Shown here: positions 48,492-58,111 of the stretch, in pieces
Numbering within the stretch: position 1 is the stretch's first letter
Layout of the letters: each line of letters begins with the position of its first letter
Assembly: GCF_008974245.1 (NCBI RefSeq)
Contig: NZ_BBZI01000007.1
Location: forward strand, 701,629 to 765,628
From: Streptomyces abyssomicinicus
Lineage (GTDB): Bacteria; Actinomycetota; Actinomycetes; Streptomycetales; Streptomycetaceae
DNA length: 64,000 bases
Direction of reading: 5' to 3'
Position numbers and translations under genes: made by a program
Notes under the pieces: model-generated
What the model was told of the DNA's origin: nothing
The model's input: the letters and a program-made list of their open reading frames with translations, nothing else
The model's database searches: none

Positions 48492-49310
48492 TCAGCCGAG
48501 GACCTCCTTCGACTGCTCCCGCCACAGCTCCGCCGTCCCCGCGTCGCCGCTGACCGAGGGGTAGGGGGAGCGGTTCCATAGCGCGGCGTACAGCTGTGCC
48601 GCCGGTCCCGCCAGCTCGCAGTCCGCCACCGCGTCCGCCGCGCCGCCGACGCCGTCTCCGCCCGCGCCCCGCACCGTCACGGGCGGGTCCTCCGATATCC
48701 GCACCGTCCACACCGCCTCCGCCGCTGCCTCCGCCTCCGCCTTCGACGCGTCCAGCGGGTCCGCGGCCGCCACCACGTCCGTCACGCGCACCCGCAGCAG
48801 GCGTGGTTCCGGCGAGCGCACCCACCTCTTGCGGCGGCCGTGGAAGCCGCGCAGCAGCTCGTCGATCCCGTCCACGGCGAACTCCGCACCCACTTCCGTC
48901 GGTTCGCCCCCGCGCGCGGCCTCGGCGTCCAGCCGGTGCACCGCCGTCTCGTGCGCCTGCCGCCGCGCCCAGAAGGCCAGCGGGGACGGGGCGGGGAGGA
49001 AGCGCCAGCACTCCACCTCCGGATCGGCCGAGGCCAGCGTCGAGGTCAACTCCCGGTGCCCCTCGGTGAACCAGGCCAGCAGCTCGGCCCCGTCCAGGTG
49101 GGGAGGCGCCTCGAGCTGCCGGGGCGCGGTGAGCCCCCTCCCCACGAACGCCGCGGCCCAGCGATGCACCGCGCCGGTGTGCTCCACCAGATCGCGCACC
49201 CGCCACCCCGGACAGGTCGGCACCGGCGCGCCGAGCCCGGCCTCCTCGGCTGCCCCGGCCAGCAATTCGCCCTCACGGCGCAGGATCTCGATGTGCTCGG
49301 CAATCTTCAT
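48492..49310 (-). CDS. Maleylpyruvate isomerase family mycothiol-dependent enzyme
   Basis: 272 aa from ATG at 49310. The N-terminal MDMPI/DinB-like four-helix domain has its metal-binding pattern: CPGWRVRDLVEHTGAVHRWA (His near residue 44), Glu in LLAWFTEGHRELTSTLASA, and RRQAHETAVHRLDAEAARG (His near 142). A C-terminal SCP2-like beta domain (residues 190-272) follows. Such proteins use mycothiol in isomerisation or thiol transfer. It is divergent from the SIS-domain gene with 69 bp between starts. The substrate is unknown. Confidence 0.9.
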   Translation of the reverse strand: MKIAEHIEILRREGELLAGAAEEAGLGAPVPTCPGWRVRDLVEHTGAVHRWAAAFVGRGLTAPRQLEAPPHLDGAELLAWFTEGHRELTSTLASADPEVECWRFLPAPSPLAFWARRQAHETAVHRLDAEAARGGEPTEVGAEFAVDGIDELLRGFHGRRKRWVRSPEPRLLRVRVTDVVAAADPLDASKAEAEAAAEAVWTVRISEDPPVTVRGAGGDGVGGAADAVADCELAGPAAQLYAALWNRSPYPSVSGDAGTAELWREQSKEVLG

Positions 49311-49379
49311 CCTTCGAGTCTGCCGGAGCCGACTGTAGGGTGCACCCGAACGTGCCCCGCCGCGCGGAGGGAAGCGCAA

Positions 49380-50270
49380 GTGACCCATGTCGAAGACGAG
49401 TTGAACAGCCAGCCCGAGTGCTGGCAGCGGGCGGCCGACGAGGCGCCGGACCACCGGGCGGCACTGCCGGCCCCCGGTGAGCGGGTCGCCGTCGTGGGCT
49501 GCGGCACCTCCTGGTTCATGGCCCAGGCCGCCGCCGCCCTGCGGGAGCACGCGGGCCAGGGCGAGACCGACGCCTTCGCCGCCTCCGAGTTCCCCCACGG
49601 GCGCCGCTACGACCGGGTCGTGGCCCTCACCCGGTCCGGCACCACGACCGAGGTGCTCGACCTGCTGGCCCGGCTGCGCGCCGACGGCGTGCCCACCACC
49701 GCGATCACCGCGGACCCCGACACCCCCGTCATGGAGGCCGCCGACCGGACCGTGGTCCTGGCGTACGCCGACGAACGGTCGGTGGTGCAGACCCGGTTCG
49801 CCACCACCGCGCTCACCCTGCTCCGCGCCCACCTCGGGCTGCACCCCGATGCCGCCGTCGCCGACGCGCGCACCGCCCTCGGCACACCGCTGCCCGAAGG
49901 ACTGGTGGACTGCGGGCAGTTCACCTTCCTCGGCCGGGGCTGGACGGTCGGCCTGGCCAACGAGGCGGCGCTGAAGATGCGGGAGGCGTCCTTGTCCTGG
50001 ACCGAGGCCTATCCGGCCATGGAGTACCGGCACGGCCCGATCAGCGTCTCCACCCGGTCCACCGCCACCTGGATGCTGGGCGAGGCGCCCGCCGGACTCG
50101 CCGAGCAGGTGCGCGCCACCGGTGCGCTCTGGGTGGACGGCGGCCTGGACCCGCTCGCCGAACTGGTCCGCGCCCAGCGCCTCGCCGTGGCGGTCGCCGC
50201 CGGGCGCGGCCTCGACCCGGACAGCCCCCGGCACCTCACCCGCTCGGTGATCCTCGCCGACACCGCCTGA
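49380..50270 (+). CDS. SIS-domain sugar isomerase/deaminase (AgaS/GlmS-C-like)
   Basis: 296 aa from GTG at 49380, with GGAGG upstream. Two SIS modules: VAVVGCGTSWFMAQAAAALR (about residue 40), ALTRSGTTTEVLDLLARLRA with the Ser/Thr phosphosugar loop, and the second half FLGRGWTVGLANEAALKMRE and EAYPAMEYRHGPISV, the GlmS/AgaS-type C-terminus. No glutaminase domain is present. It probably isomerises or deaminates an amino-sugar phosphate in the cytoplasm. It is followed 95 bp later by a tagatose-type aldolase, so the pair looks like a degradation route. Confidence 0.9.
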   Translation: MTHVEDELNSQPECWQRAADEAPDHRAALPAPGERVAVVGCGTSWFMAQAAAALREHAGQGETDAFAASEFPHGRRYDRVVALTRSGTTTEVLDLLARLRADGVPTTAITADPDTPVMEAADRTVVLAYADERSVVQTRFATTALTLLRAHLGLHPDAAVADARTALGTPLPEGLVDCGQFTFLGRGWTVGLANEAALKMREASLSWTEAYPAMEYRHGPISVSTRSTATWMLGEAPAGLAEQVRATGALWVDGGLDPLAELVRAQRLAVAVAAGRGLDPDSPRHLTRSVILADTA

Positions 50271-50365
50271 CCGCCCCACCGCTCGGCGCACCGCCCCGCC
50301 GCCGACCAGCGGACGCTCCGCCGCCGACCGGCCGCCGCACCGTCGTACCGAACGGAAGGAGAGCC

Positions 50366-51301
<936 letters not shown>

Positions 51302-51305
51302 GACG

Positions 51306-52550
51306 TCAGCCCCGCCGGACCGCCCGGAGGACCACGAACTTCGGGTCGGAGGCGACCAGTTCGGCGTTGCCGAAGACCCGTCGCAGCGACACGTGGTAGC
51401 CGAGGTGCCGGTTGCCCACGATCCACAACTCGCCACCGGGCCGCAGCACCCGCTTCGCGCCCCGGAACATCCGCCGGGCGATCGCGTCGGTGGTCGCTTG
51501 GTGGGAGTGGAACGGAGGGTTGCTGAGTACCAGGTCGACGCTGTCCGACGGGACGCGGTCCAGGCCGTCGCCCACCCTGAACTCCGCCTTCGCGCCCAGC
51601 CCGTTGGCCCGGCAGGTCTCCTCGGCGGAGGCGACCGCCTGGTAGGACTCGTCGGTGAACAGCACCTCGGCGTCCGGGTCGGCCAGCGCCACAGCCGCAC
51701 CGACCACGCCGTTGCCGCAGCCGAGATCCACCACCCGGCCGAGGCCCGGGCCGGCTGGCAGGTGCTGGAGGAAGAAGCGGGTGCCGATGTCGAGGCGGTC
51801 GGCGCAGAACACCCCGGCGTGGTTGACCACCGGGCGGCCCGCCACCAGCGCCGCGTCCCCGGGCAGCTCGTACCGCAGCGGCCACGGGTTGGCGCCGCGC
51901 TCCGCCGCCGGCCCGCCGGGCGTGACGAACACCAGCCGTGCCTTCCGCTCCGCCAGCGAGGTCCGGGTCGGGCCCACGACCCGCTCGAACAGGGCGAGCG
52001 TCGAGGTGTGGATCTCCTTCACCATGCCGGTGCCGACGACCACGCTGTCCTCGTGCAGGGCCGGGGCCAGCCGGTGCAGCTGGTCCTCCAGCAGCGCCAG
52101 GCTCTTGGGGACCCGGACCAGCAGGACGTCGATCCGCTCCGGCGGCGCGTCACGGGTGGTCAGCAGCGTGACCGCGTCCTCGGCCAGGCCGTTGGCGGCC
52201 AGGTTGGCCCGGGTGGCCTCCCGGGTCAGGAACGACTCGGTGATCTGGGTGACGGTCCCCGCCGCGGCACCCGAACCCGAACCGGCACCCGCCCCCGAAC
52301 CCGAACCGGCACCCGAACCGGCACCCGCCCCCGAACCCGCACCGGCGGCCCGTGCGGCCAGTGCCGTGGTCAGCGCGCCCCAGCGGTCGCCGACGACCAC
52401 CACGGCGCCCGACGACGGCGGCCCGGCGGCCGCCAGATGGCGCAGCAGGTAGTCGTCGGCGGCGTCCCAGGCCCGCAGCCGGTCGCGCGGATCCCGGGGG
52501 AAGCGGGAGAGGGCGAGTTCGGCCCAGGGAGTGGTGAAGCGGTCGTTCAT
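51306..52550 (-). CDS. RlmG/RsmC-like class I methyltransferase
   Basis: 414 aa from ATG at 52550. A degenerate N-terminal Rossmann domain (residues 1-205; VVVGDRWGALTTALAA, ESFLTREATRANLAANGLAE) precedes a catalytic C-terminal MTS domain: VVDLGCGNGVVGAAVALADP (SAM motif I, about residue 275) and LVLSNPPFHSH (motif IV, NPPF). This double-domain layout matches 23S/16S rRNA guanine-N2 methyltransferases RlmG and RsmC. About 30 Gly/Ala/Ser residues encoded by a tandem repeat interrupt the N-terminal domain. It is convergent with the aldolase gene (4 bp) and divergent from the ROK gene. Confidence 0.88.
   Translation of the reverse strand: MNDRFTTPWAELALSRFPRDPRDRLRAWDAADDYLLRHLAAAGPPSSGAVVVVGDRWGALTTALAARAAGAGSGAGAGSGAGSGSGAGAGSGSGAAAGTVTQITESFLTREATRANLAANGLAEDAVTLLTTRDAPPERIDVLLVRVPKSLALLEDQLHRLAPALHEDSVVVGTGMVKEIHTSTLALFERVVGPTRTSLAERKARLVFVTPGGPAAERGANPWPLRYELPGDAALVAGRPVVNHAGVFCADRLDIGTRFFLQHLPAGPGLGRVVDLGCGNGVVGAAVALADPDAEVLFTDESYQAVASAEETCRANGLGAKAEFRVGDGLDRVPSDSVDLVLSNPPFHSHQATTDAIARRMFRGAKRVLRPGGELWIVGNRHLGYHVSLRRVFGNAELVASDPKFVVLRAVRRG
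52265..52345 (-). repeat. Coding repeat of CCCGAA/CCGGCA units inside the methyltransferase
   Basis: Short units such as CCCGAACCGGCA recur, with a longer 24-bp block (starting CCGAACCCGA) seen at 52271 and 52295. They encode the Gly-Ser-Gly-Ala insertion of the RlmG-like protein, at about residues 70-97. Confidence 0.8.
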
Positions 52551-52629
52551 CGTGCTCCCAGGCTAGCCGAGCCGCCGCAGGAGACCGTCCGCCCGTCCCC
52601 GGCCGGGGGATCATGAAAGACTCTTCGGC

Positions 52630-53871
52630 ATGAACGGCAACGCTGACCCCCGACCGGAGGGGGAGGGCACGACCCGGGCCCGGCTGGACCGCGGACGCGG
52701 CGCGCTCGGCCCGGCACTGCAGCTCGTCCACACCGGCCGGGCACCCACCCGCGCCGTGCTGACCTCGGAGCTGGGCGTGACGCGGGCCACGGCGGGCGCG
52801 GTCGCCGCCGAGCTGGAGGCGCTCGGACTGATCGAGGTCGACGCGCATCCGGTCGCCCCCGCGGGATCGCAGGGCCGTCCGTCGCACCGGCTGATGGTCG
52901 CCGAACGGGGCCCGGTCGTCCTCGCGGCCCAGGTGCACGTAGACGGCTACCGTACCGCCCTGGTCGGACTCGGCGGCCGGATCGTCGCCACCGCGCACAG
53001 CGCGCTGAAGGTGGAGGAGGACCCCGCCCAGCTCCTCGGCGTGGCCGTGGGCGCGGGTGCCCGGCTGCTGAGGGAGACCGGCCTGCGGTGCGTGGGGGCC
53101 GGGCTCGCGGTGCCGTTCGCGGTGACCGAGCCGGACGGAGTGGCGCTCAACCCGCTGCTGCTCGCCTGGCCGGCCGGAGCCCCCGTACGGGACGTCTTCG
53201 TCGCGTGCCTGCGTGCCGCCGGTATCGAGGTGCCCGTGTTCGTCGGCAACGACATGAACCTCACGGCGCTCGCCGAGCACCGGCACGCCGCCGGGCGCGG
53301 CGCCGACCACCTCCTGTGCGTCGCCACCGGCCACCAGGGCGTCGGCGGCGCCCTGGTGCTGGACGGCCGCCTGCACACCGGGAGTTCGGGACTGGCCCTG
53401 GAGGTCGGACACCTCACCGTCGACTCCGACGGGCGCCCCTGCCACTGCGGCAGCCGCGGCTGTCTCGACGTCGAGACCGACCCCCTGGCGTTCCTCGCCG
53501 TGCTCGGCCGTGAACCGGGCCCCGAGGGGTCCCTGCTGCGGCAGGCCGAGGAACTGATCCGGGACGGCTACGCCCACGACCGTGCGGTGCGGGCGGCCGT
53601 GCACGCGCTGATCGACCGGCTGGGCCTGGGCCTGGCCGGCCTGGTCAACATCCTGAACCCGGACCGGATCATCCTCGGGGGACTGCACCGGGCGTTGCTG
53701 GAGGCCGATCCCGGGCGGCTGCACTCGGTGGTGGCCCGGCGCAGCCTGTGGGGGCAGAGCGCCGCCGTCCCGCTCCAGGGGTGCACACTGCCCTTCAACA
53801 GCCTGGTGGGGGCCGCGGAACTGGCCTGGCAGCCGGTGTTCGACGACCCCCTGGCGGTGCTCGAGGGCTGA
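52630..53871 (+). CDS. ROK family transcriptional regulator (NagC/XylR-like)
   Basis: 413 aa from ATG at 52630. An N-terminal winged helix (residues about 30-85; RAVLTSELGVTRATAGAVAA, ELEALGLIEV) precedes the ROK sugar-binding domain (95-400): VGNDMNLTALAEH, TGHQGVGGALVLDGR and EVGHLTVDSDGRPCHCGSRG, then CLDVE with the zinc cysteines. The phosphate loop is not kinase-like, so it is a regulator. It lies 1.3 kb from the SIS and aldolase genes and is divergent from the methyltransferase gene; control of an amino-sugar or sugar-phosphate route is plausible. Confidence 0.9.
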   Translation: MNGNADPRPEGEGTTRARLDRGRGALGPALQLVHTGRAPTRAVLTSELGVTRATAGAVAAELEALGLIEVDAHPVAPAGSQGRPSHRLMVAERGPVVLAAQVHVDGYRTALVGLGGRIVATAHSALKVEEDPAQLLGVAVGAGARLLRETGLRCVGAGLAVPFAVTEPDGVALNPLLLAWPAGAPVRDVFVACLRAAGIEVPVFVGNDMNLTALAEHRHAAGRGADHLLCVATGHQGVGGALVLDGRLHTGSSGLALEVGHLTVDSDGRPCHCGSRGCLDVETDPLAFLAVLGREPGPEGSLLRQAEELIRDGYAHDRAVRAAVHALIDRLGLGLAGLVNILNPDRIILGGLHRALLEADPGRLHSVVARRSLWGQSAAVPLQGCTLPFNSLVGAAELAWQPVFDDPLAVLEG

Positions 53872-53884
53872 TGCGGGGCCGGTG

Positions 53885-55144
53885 TCAGACCGGGAGGGCC
53901 GTCAGACGCTTGCCGTGCAGGCAGAAGACGCCGGCCTCGGTGGTGGTGACGAACCACTCGTCGAGCTCGCCGGAGCCGTCGTTGTACGTCCAGAGGTAGT
54001 CGCCGGTCGCCACGTCGAGCGCGTAGACGCCGCCCCGGTCGTTCAACTCCGTGGCCGCGTACAGGACGTCGCCCGCCAGCGCGAAGTGCCACGGGCTGGT
54101 GGCCTCCCGCTCGGACAGGCCGGTGTTCTCCCAGGCGACGTCGCCGGTCCGCGGGTCGAGGGCGAAGAGTTTGCGGTTGGTGTCCGAGACGTACAGGACG
54201 CCGTCCAGCACGGTGGGGCCGACGAACTTCGTGAACTCCTCGGCCGTCAGCGACCACCGGTCCTTCCCGGTGGCGAGGTCGACCGCCAGCAGCTTCCCGT
54301 CGTCCGCGAGGATCACCAGATCCCCCTCCACGGCGAACCGCTGGTAGTTGAACTCGCTGATCTTCCGCGTCCACACCTGCTGCCCGGTGGAGGTGTCCCG
54401 CACCGTCAGGTTCTTCCGGTAGTCCGTGTAGACCAGGTGCCGCCCCCGCGCGGCCGCGATGATGCCGTGCTCCTCCGTGCCGGCGTCACGCCGCTCCTTC
54501 CACACCGCCCGTCCCGAGGCGGTGTCGATCGCCGCGATCACGTTCCGGTCGGTCAGCTCACCGTTCTCCACCTCCTCGGCGATCACGTAGACCTGGGTGT
54601 CGTCCACGGCGATCACCCGGGGGTCTCCGTACGCGCCGCCGAGCCTGCTGCGCCAGGTCTCCTCGCCGGTGGCCGGATCGATGCCGACCACGTCGCCGTC
54701 GTACTGGCCGCTGGCCAGGTAGAGCGTGCCGCCGCCCATGAGCATCTGCGCGCCCGGCACGGTCAGCTCCTCCCGGGACCACAGCTCCTTGCCGGTGGCC
54801 GCGTCGAAGCCCTTGAGCGGGTCGCCGGTGGCTATCACCACGCCGTCCGCCACCACGAGGGCGTGGACGACGCCCATGGCCTGCGCGGTGGTGTCCGTCT
54901 GCCACAGGGGCTTCGGCGCGCCGCCCTTGCCCCCGCCCTCGCCACCGCCCTTGGCGTCGCCCTTCCCGCCGCCCCCGGTGCCGGTCCCCGAGGAGGGGTC
55001 CTCGTCCTCGGCGCGGCAGCCGGCGGCGCCGGTGAGAGCGGCCAGCCCGAGACCCGCCCCGGCGAGGCGCAGCAGGGCGCGGCGGGAGGGCGTCCGGAGG
55101 CGGCCGCCGGACGCCGGAGACTCCGTGGAGAGGCGCTTGTTCAT
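53885..55144 (-). CDS. PQQ-type beta-propeller lipoprotein with Tat-like signal
   Basis: 419 aa from ATG at 55144. The signal PSRRALLRLAGAGLGLAALT ends in GAAGC (twin Arg, then a lipobox-like Cys near residue 43). A 30-residue Gly/Lys/Ser linker follows, then an eight-bladed quinoprotein-like propeller: KGFDAATGKELWSREEL, VGIDPATGEETWRSRLGGAY, AIDTASGRAVWKERRDAG, AVDLATGKDRWSLTAEEF, ALDPRTGDVAWENTGLSE and ALDVATGDYLWTYNDGSG. PQQ-binding catalytic residues are not evident; it is more likely a protein-interaction or BamB-like scaffold outside the membrane. Convergent with the ROK gene. Confidence 0.9.
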   Translation of the reverse strand: MNKRLSTESPASGGRLRTPSRRALLRLAGAGLGLAALTGAAGCRAEDEDPSSGTGTGGGGKGDAKGGGEGGGKGGAPKPLWQTDTTAQAMGVVHALVVADGVVIATGDPLKGFDAATGKELWSREELTVPGAQMLMGGGTLYLASGQYDGDVVGIDPATGEETWRSRLGGAYGDPRVIAVDDTQVYVIAEEVENGELTDRNVIAAIDTASGRAVWKERRDAGTEEHGIIAAARGRHLVYTDYRKNLTVRDTSTGQQVWTRKISEFNYQRFAVEGDLVILADDGKLLAVDLATGKDRWSLTAEEFTKFVGPTVLDGVLYVSDTNRKLFALDPRTGDVAWENTGLSEREATSPWHFALAGDVLYAATELNDRGGVYALDVATGDYLWTYNDGSGELDEWFVTTTEAGVFCLHGKRLTALPV

Positions 55145-55280
55145 GTTCCCCGTTCCTTCGTCGTATCAGCTGCCGCCGCGGGGGACGACCGGGGCGGGAC
55201 ACGGGGAACTGTAGGGGCAGGCCGGGTGCGCGGAGCTGCCGGGTACACAACGTGGACACAGCTGTGAAACCGTGCCGGTC

Positions 55281-55307
55281 CTGTCACGGCTGTCACGGCT
55301 GTCACAG
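55281..55307. repeat. 9-bp tandem repeat, three units
   Basis: CTGTCACGG at 55281 and 55290 and CTGTCACAG at 55299. It lies about 140 bp upstream of the propeller lipoprotein start and 76 bp downstream of the HATPase stop, so it is in the likely promoter region of the former. Confidence 0.7.
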
Positions 55308-55382
55308 ACGCCCCGCGTCGGCGCAGGCCGGAGGCGGGCGGCGCGGTCGCCCGCGTCGCCCGCCTCAAGGGTCACCGCCCGG

Positions 55383-55973
55383 TCAGCCGGGAACGGCCGA
55401 CCGGGCGGGAGCGGGGGAGGCCGCGACGACGGCCTCGACCAGGGCGGGTTCCGGCTCCGGCGTCGCGGCAGGCGCGAACTCCGGTGCCGCAGCCGGACCG
55501 GGCGCCGGATCAGGAGGGTGGACGCCGGCCAGGGCCGGCCCCGGAGCCGGCGCCCGCGGGGCGTCCTCGGCCGCGGGAAGGGTGAACCAGACGACCTTGC
55601 CGGAGTCGCCGTCCGGACGCGCCCCCCAGCTCTCGCTGAGCGCGGCGATCATCGCCAGGCCGCGGCCGCAGGTGGCGAGCGAGTCGGCGAGGGCATCGGC
55701 GTCCCCCAGCACCGGGAGCCGGGGATCGTGGTCGTGCACCGACACGGTGAGCCGGTCGAGCAGCAGCTCGAGCCGCACGGTGCAGGTCTTGTCCGGCCGG
55801 ACGTGCCGGTGGACGTTGGTCAGCAGTTCGGTGACACCGAGCGAGGCCCGCTCGGTGAGGGAGTCCAGATGCCAGTAGCGCAATTGCGCCGAGACGATTC
55901 TGCGGACCTGTCCGATCCGCGACGGCAGGGCCTGGAGCTCCACCGCGCAGTGCCTGCTCGGGTGACTGATCAC
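55383..55973 (-). CDS. Single-domain HATPase (anti-sigma-factor/SpoIIAB-like) regulator
   Basis: 196 aa from GTG at 55973, with GGGGAG upstream. The HATPase_c_2 domain covers residues about 8-125: N-box LGVTELLTNVHRHVRP, G1-type VSVHDHDPRLP (Asp replacing the usual DxGxG core), and G2 ATCGRGLAMIAALSESWGA. The last 65 residues are a Pro/Ala-rich, probably disordered tail. Streptomycetes have many such single-domain ATPases acting as switch kinases for STAS-domain anti-anti-sigma factors. No partner STAS or sigma gene is adjacent. The degenerate G1 box might reduce kinase activity. Confidence 0.9.
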   Translation of the reverse strand: MISHPSRHCAVELQALPSRIGQVRRIVSAQLRYWHLDSLTERASLGVTELLTNVHRHVRPDKTCTVRLELLLDRLTVSVHDHDPRLPVLGDADALADSLATCGRGLAMIAALSESWGARPDGDSGKVVWFTLPAAEDAPRAPAPGPALAGVHPPDPAPGPAAAPEFAPAATPEPEPALVEAVVAASPAPARSAVPG

Positions 55974-56147
55974 GGCTGCAACTCCCCGACGTAGAGGTCC
56001 GGAAGATGGCGACGACCGGCTGTCTGCGTAGTCGCCGGTAAACCCAGAGTGACGTGAGAACAGCGTGACCCAGCGCCCGCACCGCCGCAACTCGCGGCAA
56101 CCGGCGGCGTCCGGAGGGCGGGTCCGGACGCGGACGACCGGGTTCCT

Positions 56148-56564
56148 TCAGCGTGGCCGCGCCGCCAGGCGCACCGTCCGGGCGAGGCGCACCGCCGGCG
56201 ACTCCGCGCCGTCCGGTCCACGCCCGTCGTGCGCGGACGCGCCGGACTCGGCGTCCTCGTCACGGAGCGTCAGGACATAGCGCACTCCCCCCAGCTGCAC
56301 CAGGACACGGTCGGCCCGCCGGAACCGCGTCCGCAGGACGCGGACCTTCTTCGCGGGCGCGGCGGCGATGACCCGCCCGCCGCTGTTGAGCAGCTCCACC
56401 AGTCCGCCCCGCACCCGCACCTGGCCGGCCCTGGTCAGCGACCTGAGGCCCCGCTCGATGCGCACGCCCGTCGCGCTGAACTCGTCCTGGCCGCCGGGCT
56501 GTTCCCGGTCCCCGGGCCCGGCCGCCAGGAACTCCTCCGTGGCGGTGAAATCCGGCTCCGCCAT
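56148..56564 (-). CDS. Hypothetical protein, actinomycete-specific
   Basis: 138 aa from ATG at 56564 (MAEPDFTATEEFLAAGPGD), with AAGGG upstream; GTG at 56570 is an alternative. The N-terminal 40 residues are acidic. The rest is basic with beta-strand-like segments (GGRVIAAAPAKKVRVLRTRF, RRADRVLVQLGGVRYVLTLR) ending in a basic Arg-rich tail. No family recognised. Base composition at third positions is normal for the region, supporting coding. It is divergent from the Cds1-like gene by 282 bp. Confidence 0.6.
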   Translation of the reverse strand: MAEPDFTATEEFLAAGPGDREQPGGQDEFSATGVRIERGLRSLTRAGQVRVRGGLVELLNSGGRVIAAAPAKKVRVLRTRFRRADRVLVQLGGVRYVLTLRDEDAESGASAHDGRGPDGAESPAVRLARTVRLAARPR

Positions 56565-56846
56565 GCTGACGCCCCACCCTTCGCCTTGTCCGCTGCGCCC
56601 CCGTTGCGCCACGTACGAGTAGTCTGCCCGGATGTGCGGCCGGACACCAGGGCCTCCGGAGGTCCGGGCCGAGGCGCGCGCGGCACGTCGGCCCGGACGG
56701 ACCGGCCGTTGTGCGCCCCCTGTCCCCGGCGCGCTCCCAAGGCCCCGCTTGAGGTCCCCAAAGATGCGTTTATGCAGGTGGGAAGCGTGTGGAAGGTGTC
56801 TATGATCGGGGCTCCCGGTTCTTCCGGGCCGTCCGAGGAGCCTGTC

Positions 56847-57974
56847 ATGCCCAGCCCCCTTCCCCCGCCCGGCGCCGACGCCACGCCGGACGTCGACCGC
56901 AGCGACGTGACCTACCGCGCCTGGCTCAAGGAGGCGGTCCGCCGGGTCCAGGCCGACGCCAACCGGTCCGCCGACACCCACCTGCTGCGCTTCCCGCTGC
57001 CCGAGCACTGGAACATCGACCTGTACCTCAAGGACGAGTCGACCCACCCCACCGGCAGCCTCAAGCACCGCCTGGCCCGCTCGCTCTTCCTCTACGGACT
57101 CTGCAACGGCTGGATCCGGCCGGACCGCCCGGTGATCGAGGCGTCCAGCGGCTCCACGGCCGTCTCGGAGGCCTACTTCGCCAAACTCATCGGCATCCCG
57201 TTCATCGCGGTGATGCCGCGTACCACCAGCGCCGAGAAGTGCCGGCTCATCGAGTTCCACGGCGGCCGCTGCCACTTCGTGGACGACCCGCGCCGGATGT
57301 ACGAGGAGGCCGCGCGCCTGGCGGGGGAGACCGGCGGCCACTACATGGACCAGTTCACCTACGCCGAGCGGGCCACGGACTGGCGCGGCAACAACAACAT
57401 CGCCGAGTCGATCTTCCGTCAGCTGCGGATGGAGCGCTTCCCGGTGCCCGCGTGGATCGTCGCGACCGCCGGCACCGGAGGCACCTCGGCGACCCTGGCG
57501 CGCTACGTCCACTACATGCAGTTCGACACCCGGATCTGCGTCGCCGACCCGGAGAACTCCGTCTTCTTCGACGGCTGGACCACCGGCGAGCCCGATCCGG
57601 TCTGCGAGGGCGGCTCCCGGATCGAAGGCATCGGACGGCCCCGGATGGAGCCCAGCTTCCTGCCCGGCGCGGTGGACCGGATGATGAAGGTGCCGGACGC
57701 GGCGAGCGTCGCGGCGGTGCGCACCCTGGAGCGGGTCATGGGCCGCAAGGCGGGCGGCTCCACGGGCACGGGGCTGTGGAGCTCCCTCAAGATCGTCGCC
57801 GAGATGGTGGCCGCCGGGCGGTCGGGCAGCGTGGTGACCCTGCTGTGCGACCCGGGCGACCGCTACCTCGACAAGTACTACTCGGACGCCTGGCTCGCCG
57901 GTCAGGGGCTGGAGATCGGTCCGTACACGGAGGTCCTGGAGCGGGTACTGGCCGGCGGCGCCTGGCCGGACTGA
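56847..57974 (+). CDS. PLP-dependent cysteine synthase-family protein (Cds1-like)
   Basis: 375 aa. I chose ATG at 56847 for its GAGGAG site; ATG 56802 is an alternative. Fold-type II PLP enzyme: Schiff-base Lys in HPTGSLKHRLARSLFLYG, the Ser/Thr-binding loop EASSGSTAVSEAYFAK, the phosphate-binding loop ATAGTGGTSATLARYVHYMQ, and a C-terminal LLCDPGDRYLDKYYSDAW. It is longer than CysK (about 310 aa) and matches the actinobacterial Cds1 group, described in M. tuberculosis as an L-cysteine desulfhydrase releasing H2S. The reaction here is inferred from the family. Confidence 0.9.
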   Translation: MPSPLPPPGADATPDVDRSDVTYRAWLKEAVRRVQADANRSADTHLLRFPLPEHWNIDLYLKDESTHPTGSLKHRLARSLFLYGLCNGWIRPDRPVIEASSGSTAVSEAYFAKLIGIPFIAVMPRTTSAEKCRLIEFHGGRCHFVDDPRRMYEEAARLAGETGGHYMDQFTYAERATDWRGNNNIAESIFRQLRMERFPVPAWIVATAGTGGTSATLARYVHYMQFDTRICVADPENSVFFDGWTTGEPDPVCEGGSRIEGIGRPRMEPSFLPGAVDRMMKVPDAASVAAVRTLERVMGRKAGGSTGTGLWSSLKIVAEMVAAGRSGSVVTLLCDPGDRYLDKYYSDAWLAGQGLEIGPYTEVLERVLAGGAWPD

Positions 57975-58039
57975 CCGGACCGCGCCCGCCCGCGCCGTGT
58001 CGTGCCGTCGCGCCCGTCCCGCTCGGCGTCCGGCCGGGT

Positions 58040-58080
58040 GGCGCCGCCCTGCGCCGCGCCGGGCCGGTCCCGGCGGCGCC
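58040..58080. terminator. Probable hairpin between convergent genes
   Basis: GGCGCCGCC (58040-58048) pairs with GGCGGCGCC (58072-58080), and inner GC-rich segments can extend the stem. It lies between the convergent Cds1-like and DeoR genes. There is no U-tract. Confidence 0.45.
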
Positions 58081-58111
58081 GCGCCGGGACCGTGCGGTCC
58101 CCGTGGCGCGG